DNA from: Lysobacter sp. cf310
GTDB taxonomy: Bacteria; Pseudomonadota; Gammaproteobacteria; Xanthomonadales; Xanthomonadaceae
Direction: 5' to 3'
DNA: 64,000 nt
Assembly: GCF_900114355.1 (NCBI RefSeq)
Contig: NZ_FOSS01000002.1
Span: 263,491-327,490, forward strand
The translations under genes and the position numbers were made by a program. Shown here piece after piece: positions 1 to 7,602 of the stretch; position 1 is the stretch's first letter, and the number at the start of each line of letters is the position of its first letter. The notes under the pieces were generated by a model. That model did not search any database, was not told the origin of the DNA, and worked only from the letters and a program-made list of their open reading frames with translations.

Positions 1-206
1 CCGGCAGCAGCGCCTATGCCTACGACTGGGACTGGTCGGACGGCAGCCCCTACAACGCCGGCGGCGGCGATACCAGCAACGGTGTCGGCCACTTCCGGTC
101 CAAGAGCAATGCCGGCCGCATCGTCTACAACATGCTGGCGACCACGTGCACTACCGGGTGCGCGAACGGCTATGTGGGCGTGAACGGGCCCTCGGTGAAC
201 CGCTAG
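1..206 (+). CDS. C-terminal end of a probable secreted protein (partial)
   Basis: An open frame enters from the left edge (first full codon at base 3) and ends at TAG 204-206. It encodes about 67 residues rich in Gly, Ser, Asn and Tyr, with a C-x4-C pair near the end (TTCTTGC then ANGYVGVNG). This composition is typical of an extracellular domain. The family is not recognisable from this fragment. The 5' end lies outside the window. Confidence 0.6.
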   Translation, partial: GSSAYAYDWDWSDGSPYNAGGGDTSNGVGHFRSKSNAGRIVYNMLATTCTTGCANGYVGVNGPSVNR

Positions 207-268
207 TCCCGGGCAGTCCAGCAGGCGAGCGCGCACAAGGCGCGCTCGCATCCACGCCGCCCCTGCGT

Positions 269-290
269 CGTCGACCGCGAGCGGTCGACG
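269..290. terminator. Perfect inverted repeat, possible terminator
   Basis: Ten-base arms CGTCGACCGC (269-278) and GCGGTCGACG (281-290) are separated by only GA, 63 bases after the stop of the left-edge gene. There is no T-tract, so termination is only inferred; it could be a protein-binding palindrome. Confidence 0.35.
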
Positions 291-419
291 CAACCGTGCT
301 CGCCTTCGCCGTATCTGCATGGTTAACCGCACAGATACGAGCGGCCGGTCTTGCACCCGTCGCCTCAGTCCAGTACATCGTGCGGCCGCGCGTTCCGTTT
401 CCACGCATGAGGCCCGCCT

Positions 420-1532
420 ATGAAAACACTGTCGCTGCTGTTCGCCTTGTCGCTGTTCCTGAGTCCGGTCGCTCAGGCGGCCGAATGCAAGGACACCTCC
501 AAGTACGCGGACGCCCGCCTCGTCATCCAGGACCTGGGCCGCATCCTCAACCCCGATGGCGTGCAGGAGGCCTACGCCGTGAAAGCCGGCGGCATCGAGC
601 AATGGATCAACGTGCGCGGCCAGGACAAGGCCAACCCCATGATCCTGTTCGTGCACGGCGGACCCGCCTCGCCGCTGATTCCGGGCATGTGGCAGTTCCA
701 GCGCCCGATCGAGGAATACTTCACCGTCGTCAACTGGGACCAGCGCGGCGCCGGCAAGACCTACACTCAGCAGGATCCGAACGGCTACGCCGACACCCTG
801 CGCATCGAGCGCTACGTCGACGACGCCATCGAGGTCGCCGAGCACCTGCGCAAGCGCTACGGCAAGCGCAAGCTGGTGCTGATGAGCCATAGCTGGGGCA
901 CCATCGTCGGCATGCGGGCGGCCCTGAAGCGGCCCGACCTGTTCTACGCCTACATCGGCATCGGCCAGGTCATCAACGTGCGCGAGAACGAGCGCATCAG
1001 CTTCGAACACGGCCTGCGCCAGGCCACCGCCGAGGGCAACCTGGAGGCGATCAAGGAAATGCAGGCTATCGCCCCCTACCCCGGCGACCAGCCCATCACC
1101 CGCGAACGCATCATCGCCGCACGCAAATGGGCGCAGCACTACGGCGGCCTGAGCGCCTATCGCGACAGCTCGCTGTACTACTACCGCGCGCCGCTGCTGT
1201 CGCCGGACTACGACGACTGCGACCGCGCCGCCGTGGACCAGGGCAACGTGTTCTCGCTGGGCCGGCTGCTGCCCGAGTTCCTGACCGTGAACATGAGCGA
1301 CGTGCGCGAATTCCCGATACCGGTGCTGATGTTCATGGGCCGCCATGACTACACCACGCCGTCGGAACCGACCGATGCCTGGCTGTCGCGAGTCAAGGCG
1401 CCCTACAAGCAAGGGGTCTGGTTCGAGCGCTCCTCGCACATGGTGCCCTGGGAGGAGCCCGGCAAGCTGCTGACCAGCCTGCTCACCTACGTGCGGCCCC
1501 TGACCGACGAGGGCGCCGGCGACAAGCGTTGA
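420..1532 (+). CDS. Secreted alpha/beta hydrolase, proline-iminopeptidase-like
   Basis: The 370-residue protein begins with a signal peptide (MKTLSLLFALSLFLSPVAQA). The mature part shows the HGGPASP oxyanion motif, NWDQRGAGKT, a nucleophile elbow SHSWGT (Ser158; the first Gly of GxSxG is Ser), an acidic candidate in GRHDYTT and a terminal His in SSHMVPW. This is the architecture of proline iminopeptidase-like (S33) alpha/beta hydrolases. Cleavage of N-terminal Pro or another small ester/peptide substrate is inferred from the family; the substrate is not visible. It stands alone and is followed by a strong terminator. Confidence 0.85.
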   Translation: MKTLSLLFALSLFLSPVAQAAECKDTSKYADARLVIQDLGRILNPDGVQEAYAVKAGGIEQWINVRGQDKANPMILFVHGGPASPLIPGMWQFQRPIEEYFTVVNWDQRGAGKTYTQQDPNGYADTLRIERYVDDAIEVAEHLRKRYGKRKLVLMSHSWGTIVGMRAALKRPDLFYAYIGIGQVINVRENERISFEHGLRQATAEGNLEAIKEMQAIAPYPGDQPITRERIIAARKWAQHYGGLSAYRDSSLYYYRAPLLSPDYDDCDRAAVDQGNVFSLGRLLPEFLTVNMSDVREFPIPVLMFMGRHDYTTPSEPTDAWLSRVKAPYKQGVWFERSSHMVPWEEPGKLLTSLLTYVRPLTDEGAGDKR

Positions 1533-1552
1533 CACTCGAGCACGGCTGAAGT

Positions 1553-1592
1553 GCGGAGACGTTCGGATGAGAGCGTCTCCGCTTTCATTTTT
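1553..1592 (+). terminator. Rho-independent terminator after the alpha/beta hydrolase
   Basis: Nine-base arms GCGGAGACG (1553-1561) and CGTCTCCGC (1574-1582) form a stem with a 12-base loop. The stem is followed by TTTCATTTTT (1583-1592). It lies 20 bases after the hydrolase stop. Confidence 0.85.
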
Positions 1593-1654
1593 GGCAAGCC
1601 CAAGCCCATCCTTAAACAGTCGTCGCCCTATCCCGAATGACGGCCTTCGCTTTT

Positions 1655-2026
1655 CTATGGCGCGGGATCCTGAGCGACGAATTTCAGGATCAAGCGACGA
1701 TGGAACACGCTTTCGTAGCCCGCGTACGGCAGCGGCTGCGCCTTCAGCGTGGCGGCCATGATGGATTGCCTGCCGGCCGCATCGTATTCGCAGTCCGACG
1801 CCACGTCCACGCTCGCGACGATGCCGCCGGGGAGCTGGCGCACGTCCAGAACGCAACGCTGACCGACGGCCACCGACTGCGGCCGCGTCCAACGCTTGAG
1901 AATGGCGCTTTGCACGGCGCGCGCGTATTCGTGCACCAGCGGATCGGGCGACTCGGACGCGCGTTCCTGTGCGGAAGCGATGCCCACGCTCAGACCGAGC
2001 ACCGCGACCAGCGCAAGCGGCCTCAC
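1655..2026 (-). CDS. Small secreted TonB-C/TolA-like protein
   Basis: The 123-residue protein has a signal peptide (MRPLALVAVLGLSVGIASA). The remaining domain resembles the TonB/TolA C-terminal fold: an amphipathic helix YARAVQSAILKRW, then a Cys (GQRCVLDVRQLPGG) and strands ending in a second Cys (DVASDCEYD). Such domains act in the periplasm. Its ATG overlaps the stop of the upstream gene (2023-2026), so translation is probably coupled. The role is unknown and the family call is by eye. Confidence 0.65.
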   Translation of the reverse strand: MRPLALVAVLGLSVGIASAQERASESPDPLVHEYARAVQSAILKRWTRPQSVAVGQRCVLDVRQLPGGIVASVDVASDCEYDAAGRQSIMAATLKAQPLPYAGYESVFHRRLILKFVAQDPAP

Positions 2027-2457
2027 GTCTTGTCCGTCGCCGCAGGCCTGCGCCTAAAAATGACGTAGGGCCAAAAACCGCCGATCGCCAGCCCGGCCGC
2101 CGTGCCGAACAGCGCCTTCAAGGCCGAACCGAGGTCGTTGGGGATCTTGAAGAGCTGCAGCTGCGGGTCGTACCAGGTCAGGTACAGCAGGCTCAGGCCG
2201 AAGATCAGCATCGGTCCTCCCAGGAACACCAGCGCGAACCAGCGCACGCCGGAACTGGTGCCGCCGTCGTGCAGCTTGCCGATCACGTCGGTGGTGGCGA
2301 AGTTGACCTGGAACGGATCGGCGGTGGACCGCGCCGGGTCCATGGGCGCGGATGCGGGCGGCGCCACGGGCTGATTCAGATCGACCTCCGGCGCGGACGG
2401 CGCCAGCAGCTCGTCCAGATTGGTGCGAGCCACCAGCTGTTGCAGCTTCGGATCCAT
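2023..2457 (-). CDS. Membrane protein, two TM segments, hypothetical
   Basis: I start this 144-residue protein at ATG 2457 (MDPKLQQLVARTNLDELLAP); an upstream extension is possible but reads as low-complexity Arg/Ala sequence. An acidic/proline-rich N-terminal half precedes two hydrophobic segments (about residues 84-103 and 118-135), then a basic tail RRRPAATDKT. No family is recognised. Its stop overlaps the start of the TolA-like gene, so the two form a bicistron and may act together at the envelope. Confidence 0.7.
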   Translation of the reverse strand: MDPKLQQLVARTNLDELLAPSAPEVDLNQPVAPPASAPMDPARSTADPFQVNFATTDVIGKLHDGGTSSGVRWFALVFLGGPMLIFGLSLLYLTWYDPQLQLFKIPNDLGSALKALFGTAAGLAIGGFWPYVIFRRRPAATDKT

Positions 2458-2579
2458 TCGGCCTCCCCCAGGCCCACGAACTCGCGCAGTGATAGCAGAC
2501 CCTGCCGAGGCGCGTCCAGCGTCGGACGTGGCGACGCGCCCGATCGCGATGAGCCCCTCGCGCTGAACCGGCGCCGAAG

Positions 2580-2993
2580 CTAGGCCCGCGGCTTGGCTTT
2601 GGCGCCGATCGCGCCGACGCGCAGAATTCGGCGGAAGCTGGGGCACTCCATGTGACTGGCCGCGCGACAGGCGGCGGCGTGGCGCAGGCCGTCGCGCAGA
2701 CCGCTGAGCCTGCGGATGGTCGCGTCCAGCTCGTCGGCCTTGGCGATCAGCCGTTGCCGATCGATGCGCGGCCGACCGTCCGGCGCGAACACCAGCGCGA
2801 TCTCGTCCAAGGCGAAACCGGCGGCGCGGCCTACGGCGATCAAGGCCAATCGTTCCAGCACCGCCGCGTCGTATTGACGGCGCAGGCCATGCCTGCCGAT
2901 CGAAGCGATCAATCCCTTTTCTTCGTAGTAGCGCAGGGTCGAAGCGGGAACGCCGGAGCGCTGCACGACCTGCGCGATATCCAGCTCGCCCAT
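2580..2993 (-). CDS. MerR-family transcriptional regulator
   Basis: Starting at ATG 2993 gives 137 residues with the MerR signature: LDIAQVVQRSGVPASTLRYYEEKGLI (helix-turn-helix and wing), the RRQYDAAVLERLALI segment, then a dimerisation helix. Near the C-terminus two cysteines (AAACRAASHMECPSF) could sense metal or redox, but the clustered Cys motif of SoxR is absent. The gene diverges from a methyltransferase. A near-perfect palindrome with the SoxR-like half-site CTCAAGT lies directly upstream (3001-3020), so autoregulation and control of the neighbour are likely. The inducer is unknown. Confidence 0.88.
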   Translation of the reverse strand: MGELDIAQVVQRSGVPASTLRYYEEKGLIASIGRHGLRRQYDAAVLERLALIAVGRAAGFALDEIALVFAPDGRPRIDRQRLIAKADELDATIRRLSGLRDGLRHAAACRAASHMECPSFRRILRVGAIGAKAKPRA

Positions 2994-2997
2994 GCCC

Positions 2998-3020
2998 TTG
3001 ACCTCAAGTCGACTTGAAGT
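2998..3020. promoter_or_regulatory. Palindromic MerR-type operator between divergent genes
   Basis: The palindrome ACCTCAAGTCGACTTGAAGT (3001-3020) has 10-base arms differing at one position. It resembles the SoxR/MerR-family box CCTCAAGT..ACTTGAGG. TTGACC (2998-3003) at its left edge could be a -35. The first ATG available to the rightward gene (3014) lies inside the palindrome, which argues for the ATG at 3068 as its true start. Confidence 0.75.
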
Positions 3021-3067
3021 TGCACAGTGCGGTTTCCGCCCTTCGAAGGCAAGCTCAGGACACCGGC

Positions 3068-3919
3068 ATGAACGCCACCGCACAATCCGACAACAGCCAG
3101 GCCAGCCTGTGGAACGGCCCGACCGGACACGCCTGGGTCGCCTCCCAGGCCCTGCTCGATCGGATGTTCCTACCGTTCCAGCAGTTGTTGACCGAAGACA
3201 TTCCGCTCGGATCGGCAATGCGCGTGCTCGACATCGGCTGCGGCACGGGCGCGGTCGGCCTGGCGGCCGCGCGGCGGCTGAGCGCTCCCGGCCACAGCCT
3301 GGGCATCGACCTCTCCGAACCCATGATCGCGCTGGCGCGCAGCCGCGCCGCCCGCGAGGGGCTTGCGGCGCATTACGTCGTCGCCGACGCGCAAACGCAC
3401 GCCTTCGCGCCCGGCGAGTTCGATCTGCTGCTGTCGCGCTTCGGCGTGATGTTCTTCGACGACCCGGTCGCGGCGCATCGCAATCTGCGCCATGCCGCAC
3501 GTCCAGGCGCCGAACTGCGATGCGTGGCCTGGCGCGGCGCCGCCGAGAATCCGTTCATGACCACGGCCGAGCGCGCCGCGGCCGCGCTGCTGCCGACGCT
3601 GCCGCCGCGTCGCGCCGACGGCCCCGGACAGTTCGCGTTCGCCGACCGGGCGCGCGTGCACGCCATCCTGCAAGATGCCGGCTGGACCCGCATCGAGATC
3701 GAGCCGATCGAGGTGCCCTGCTCCCTGCCAGAATCGGACTTGGCTACCTACCTAGGCCGGCACGGTCCGCTGGGCCTGAGCCTGCAAGATTCCGACGAGC
3801 GCACCCGCGCACGCGTGATCGCTGCCGTGCGCACCGCTTTCGACCCCTATGTGCACGGCGATGAAGTGCGCTATACCGCCGCCTGCTGGCTGCTCAGGGC
3901 ACGCGCACCCGGTGCCTGA
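3068..3919 (+). CDS. Class I SAM-dependent methyltransferase
   Basis: The 283-residue protein carries motif I VLDIGCGTGAVGLAAARRL, an acidic motif II position in SLGIDLSEPM, and FDLLLSRFGVMFFDDP (motif IV/post-IV). These define a Methyltransf_11/25-like Rossmann enzyme. The substrate cannot be read from the sequence. The frame extends upstream to ATG 3014, but that codon lies inside the palindromic operator; ATG 3068 (MNATAQSDN) is preceded by CAGGA. It is divergent from the MerR gene, whose operator probably controls it. Confidence 0.85.
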   Translation: MNATAQSDNSQASLWNGPTGHAWVASQALLDRMFLPFQQLLTEDIPLGSAMRVLDIGCGTGAVGLAAARRLSAPGHSLGIDLSEPMIALARSRAAREGLAAHYVVADAQTHAFAPGEFDLLLSRFGVMFFDDPVAAHRNLRHAARPGAELRCVAWRGAAENPFMTTAERAAAALLPTLPPRRADGPGQFAFADRARVHAILQDAGWTRIEIEPIEVPCSLPESDLATYLGRHGPLGLSLQDSDERTRARVIAAVRTAFDPYVHGDEVRYTAACWLLRARAPGA

Positions 3920-3940
3920 GCCAGCGCCCGGGCAAACAAA

Positions 3941-3963
3941 AGGCCGCTCGACGAGCGGCCTTT
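3941..3963. terminator. Bidirectional terminator between convergent genes
   Basis: The hairpin GGCCGCTC (3942-3949), loop GAC, GAGCGGCC arm is flanked by an A-run on the left and TTTC on the right. It lies between the methyltransferase stop (3919) and the convergent peptidase stop (4021), so it can serve both strands. Confidence 0.85.
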
Positions 3964-4020
3964 CGAAGGAGACGCCGCGTCGCCCGTCTCGACGCGCACG
4001 CCTGGGCGTGCGTCGAACGA

Positions 4021-4941
4021 TCAGGGATGCGCGAGCGCGTAATCGATCGCCGCGCATACCGCGGTCGCCTGCGCCGTATTGCACTGCTCCGGCGTGGCGC
4101 GCGGGCTGTCGGGATAGACCTCGGTGGTGGTGCGGTAGCGCGCGTCGGTGACCCCGGCGCACAGGCCCAGCGGGCGCAGCGCGTAATTGATCACGCCCGG
4201 GGCGACCACGGTCGAGCCGATGATCTCGCCCTTGTCGTCGGCCGGCGCGATGTGGGTGACCTTGGCCACCGCCGCGATCACCGCCTGCTGGAACGCGGGC
4301 TGCGGCGCCTGCGTATCGTCGACCAGATAGAAGCCGTCGGGGATTTCGCCGGGTTCGAACGGCTTGCCGTCGCGCGCGGCCAGGGCCGGGCGGAATTCGG
4401 ACTCGTCGCTGTCGGTGGTTTCGTGCAGGTCGATATGCACCAGCACGCTGTCGCTCAACGGCGCGACCAGGCGCATCAGCGCGGCCGATTCCGGCGCCGG
4501 GCTGTCCTCGCGGAAGGAGCGGTTCGGATCGATCGCCTGCGGGTTCCAGCGGTGGATGCGCTCGTAGGCCCAGGGGCTGATGCAGGGCGCGATCAGCAGA
4601 TTGGCGCGGCCGGCGTAGTCCGCCGCGTGGCGGTCGACGAACTCCAGCGCACCGTGCACGCCGCTGGTCTCGTAGCCGTGCACGCCGCCGGTCACCAGCG
4701 CGGTGGGCAGGCCTTCCTGCCAGTCGCGGCTCTTGATCGCGAACAGCGGGTAGCTGTCGGGCGCGTAGTCCAGGCGACCGTACTCCAGCACGTCGAACCG
4801 CGAGCGCAGCGCATCGATCTTGCTCAGCACATCGTCCGCGTAGCTGCGATGGCGAACCTGTCGCGAGCGCCACTCGGCGACTTCCGCGGCGCCCCAAGCC
4901 TGGCCGGGGGTACCGATGGGATAGAAGGCTGTGGCGGTCAT
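4021..4941 (-). CDS. M14-family metallocarboxypeptidase / deacylase-like protein
   Basis: The 306-residue protein has the M14 zinc-site layout: GGVHGYET (H-x2-E), a second-shell IDPNRSF (substrate Arg), HIDLHETTDSD supplying the third zinc ligand, and TEVYPDSP with a candidate catalytic Glu. The length fits single-domain cytoplasmic M14 enzymes, and no signal peptide is visible. Peptidase versus amidohydrolase (aspartoacylase-like) activity cannot be separated here. It ends at a terminator shared with the convergent methyltransferase gene. Confidence 0.82.
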   Translation of the reverse strand: MTATAFYPIGTPGQAWGAAEVAEWRSRQVRHRSYADDVLSKIDALRSRFDVLEYGRLDYAPDSYPLFAIKSRDWQEGLPTALVTGGVHGYETSGVHGALEFVDRHAADYAGRANLLIAPCISPWAYERIHRWNPQAIDPNRSFREDSPAPESAALMRLVAPLSDSVLVHIDLHETTDSDESEFRPALAARDGKPFEPGEIPDGFYLVDDTQAPQPAFQQAVIAAVAKVTHIAPADDKGEIIGSTVVAPGVINYALRPLGLCAGVTDARYRTTTEVYPDSPRATPEQCNTAQATAVCAAIDYALAHP

Positions 4942-5233
4942 CGCGTCGCTCGCTCCGAAGGCTGGCTGGGAAGATCAACATTTTAGCATCGCGATTCCAC
5001 CGCTCAGCCTGTCGGCAACGGGCTGTTCGCGGCCCGCCCGATGCGCGTCGCAGCAACCGTCGCAGGCCAGGAATCGGGCCGGCCGCTGGAGGGCGGTCCG
5101 CTCCGCCTGGACCGGTCGAAAAAAAAGTTCGCGCGCCATGTCGATTTGGCCCGCCCTGGTTCGTCGTCTCAAGTAAGAGCGGCCGAATCGCCCTCGATCT
5201 CACACGTTCGCCCACCCTCCAGGAACTCACCCC

Positions 5234-5464
5234 ATGTCCTTCCAGGCCTATCTCGACAACATCCAGACCAAAACCGGCAAGCGCCCGGCCGACTTTCGAG
5301 CTTTGGCCGCCAAGAAGGGCTATGCGGGCCCCAAGGGCCTGCTGCCGGGGGTCAAGGCCGGCGACATCATCGCCTGGCTGAAACAGGACTTCGACCTGGG
5401 CCACGGCCATTCGATGGCGATCGTGGCGCTGCTGAAAGGCACGAAGAAGGAAGGCGACAAGTAG
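5234..5464 (+). CDS. DUF4287 small protein
   Basis: The 76-residue protein begins MSFQAYLDNIQTKTGK and continues with a GPKGLLPGVKAGDIIAWLK segment and GHGHSMAIVALLKG near the end. This is the DUF4287 pattern. Its function is not established. AGGA lies about 10 bases upstream of the ATG. The next gene begins 131 bases downstream in the same direction. Confidence 0.88.
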   Translation: MSFQAYLDNIQTKTGKRPADFRALAAKKGYAGPKGLLPGVKAGDIIAWLKQDFDLGHGHSMAIVALLKGTKKEGDK

Positions 5465-5595
5465 GCCGCGTACAGGACCCCCGCACGGTCGATGCGATGC
5501 CATGGGGCGCGACCGACCCGCGAGCCGACGACGTTTCACCTCTCCACGGCGGCCCCGAGTCCACCGTGGGGCCCTCACCCTCACAGGAGCACAAG

Positions 5596-5946
5596 ATGAA
5601 GAACTATCTGGCGATCTTTACCGGATCCCCCGCCTCGATGGACGTCTGGAAGACCCTGGACGAGGCCACGCGCGCGGCGCGCGAGCAGGCCGGCATGCAG
5701 GCCTGGCAGGAATGGGTGACCCGCAACGCCGACGCCATCGTCGACCACGGCGCCCCGCTGGGCAAAACCAAGCGCGTCACCGGCGACGGCATCGCCGACA
5801 TCCGCAACGCCATGGCCGCCTACACGGTGGTGCGCGCCGAGTCGCAGGACGCCGCCGCCAAGCTGTTCGAGAACCACCCACACTTCGCGATTTTCCCCGG
5901 CGACGGCGTCGAGGTCATGGAGTGCCTGCCGATTCCAGGCATGTAA
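5596..5946 (+). CDS. YCII-like small conserved protein
   Basis: ATG 5596, preceded by CAGGAG, gives 116 residues starting MKNYLAIFTGSPASMDVWK. The order is beta strand, helix, then a C-terminal NHPHFAIFPGDGVEVMECLP strand pair. This resembles the dimeric alpha+beta-barrel YCII family, often found beside DUF-type stress proteins. The function is unknown. It probably shares a transcript with the DUF4287 gene upstream. Confidence 0.75.
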   Translation: MKNYLAIFTGSPASMDVWKTLDEATRAAREQAGMQAWQEWVTRNADAIVDHGAPLGKTKRVTGDGIADIRNAMAAYTVVRAESQDAAAKLFENHPHFAIFPGDGVEVMECLPIPGM

Positions 5947-6509
5947 TCCAGCTACACCACCACCTATCGCCGACTGCGCGGGCGCCCTGGGCGTCTACGC
6001 GCAGTCGGTGCTGAGCCTGCGTTTTGTAGGCGCCGATTGCGCAGAGCGCTGGCACGCAATCTGTGAACCGGTCTTCGTGCACCACGCGAAGCCGCTGCGC
6101 ATTTGATCCGGCGCCGTCATTTTCTTCCGCGGAAATTCGCTGTCCGATCCTGATACTTTGGTCTGAATTGTGGCGGCACAACACGTCCGAATACCTATAA
6201 GAATCATACGACTAGGGAAAACACTCAGGAAAACCACCCGCCCATTTCGGCTTGACAGTCCGGGCGGGCATTCCTAGCGTCGATCCCATCCGCCGGACGC
6301 GGAACGACTCGCTCAGGCCCGCTGGCACAGCCGCAGGCAAGCATTCGCGCGGTACCCCACAGGACCCCAAGACCATTGCCTCGACACCGCGCGGGAGCTT
6401 TATGACGGGCGCACGTTCTCCGATTGGAAAACAGATTTCGCATCCGCCGGAGCAGGCCTCGGCCGGCTTGCGCCAACCCGCCCGCCTACTCGCACGCAGG
6501 AGCAACGAC
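5947..6509 (+). other. Non-coding leader region of the first esterase gene
   Basis: I see no supported gene here. From about 6148 on, the sequence matches the region in front of the fourth esterase gene (10811 onward): a CCTGATACTTTGGTC block, a CTAGG..A..CTCAG block, and a TTGACA/TAGCGT promoter followed by TCGATC. The homology continues to an ATG at 6402, which is in frame with the esterase and has GGGAG before it, so part of this stretch may be translated. Confidence 0.6.
6252..6280 (+). promoter_or_regulatory. Promoter of first esterase gene
   Basis: TTGACA (6252-6257) and TAGCGT (6275-6280) are 17 bases apart. The same pair (TTGACG, N17, TAGCGT) is kept in the paralogous leader at 10914-10942, and the conserved CCTGATACTTTGGTC block lies 103 bases upstream in one copy and 102 in the other. 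Conservation between the copies is the main support. Confidence 0.65.
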
Positions 6510-7463
6510 ATGCCGCCACGCACCGCCGCAACCTCCGCCCGCCGCCTCGCCGGTCTGCTGCTGTCGCTCTGCGTAATGGGCGCCAGCGTGGGCGCTCATG
6601 CGCAGGCCCCGGTGGTGACGCTGCGTACTTACATCGTCGCCGGGCAATCCAACGCCGAAGGCTTCGGCATCCGCAACATCGCCCTCTCCGCGAAGAACAA
6701 TACCGACCAGGACCGCTACATCAACAGCGTCGTTCCCAAGCAGGACCTGTACACCATCGGCTTCGGCACTTGGGACAGCACCACCGACCAGGCGCTGATC
6801 TACAAAGCCCACCCCTCCACCGGCGTCGCGCCGGGGTGGGATTCCATGCGCGCCCATTACGGTTACTACTACGAGCAGCACCTGTACAACAACAACATGT
6901 TCGGTCCGGAACTGGCCATCGGGCGCGAAGTGTCCACCCACCTGGGCCAGCGTATCGCGATCATCAAGTACACCCTCGGCGGCTCGCCCATCTCGATGTG
7001 GGACGCGGACGATCCGGCTCAGAATCTTTACGACCACCTGCTGGCGGCGGTTAACAACGGCAAAAATGCGATCGCCCCCGCCAACATCGCCCTGGATATC
7101 CAGGGGGTGTTCTGGATGCAGGGCGAGGCCGATTCGATCGACCAGGCGCGCGCGCAGGCCTACGAAGCGAATCTCAAGAAGTTCGTCGCCGCCTTGCGGC
7201 GGGACCTCAACAAGCCGCAGTTGGACGTCTACGTCGCCACCATCAAAGACACGCCGTACCTGACGTATCGGCAGCAGATCTGGAACGCGCAACAGGCCGT
7301 GGCCGACGCCGATCCGAACGTCTATCTGGTCCACGGCCGGGACCTGGAGACCTACACCAGCGATCCCATCCACTACACCGCCCGCGGCCAGGTCTCGTTG
7401 GGCCAGCGCTTCGCCTTGCAAGCGCTGTACGACGCCTGGGGATTGGGTCAGGTCGCCTGGTAA
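6510..7463 (+). CDS. Secreted SASA-type carbohydrate esterase, copy 1
   Basis: The 317-residue protein has a signal peptide ending SVGAHAQA. The catalytic domain shows GQSNAEG (nucleophile Ser47), QGVFWMQGEADS (QGExDS block) and DPIHYTARGQ (Asp-x2-His). These are the three blocks of the SASA/CE6-like acetylesterases, which remove O-acetyl groups from sugars. ATG 6510 has a good CAGGAG site, but an in-frame ATG at 6402 aligns with the start of the paralogue at 11066, so a 353-residue form is possible. First of four clustered paralogues. Confidence 0.85.
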   Translation: MPPRTAATSARRLAGLLLSLCVMGASVGAHAQAPVVTLRTYIVAGQSNAEGFGIRNIALSAKNNTDQDRYINSVVPKQDLYTIGFGTWDSTTDQALIYKAHPSTGVAPGWDSMRAHYGYYYEQHLYNNNMFGPELAIGREVSTHLGQRIAIIKYTLGGSPISMWDADDPAQNLYDHLLAAVNNGKNAIAPANIALDIQGVFWMQGEADSIDQARAQAYEANLKKFVAALRRDLNKPQLDVYVATIKDTPYLTYRQQIWNAQQAVADADPNVYLVHGRDLETYTSDPIHYTARGQVSLGQRFALQALYDAWGLGQVAW

Positions 7464-7602
7464 ACGCCTTCGGGTCGCCACCTGGGCGCGAAACGCGAGC
7501 CAACTCGCTTCGTGCCCGGCGCGGCCCACGGCCTCCGTAACGGGGGCCCAACCGATCACCGGCAGTTCCGTAGCGCACGCACTTCACCCTAGAGGGGTCC
7601 CT

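Noticed and set aside
4975-5172. Minus-strand 65-codon frame upstream of the M14 peptidase
   Set aside because: It has no ribosome site, no family resemblance and sits in an otherwise non-coding gap.
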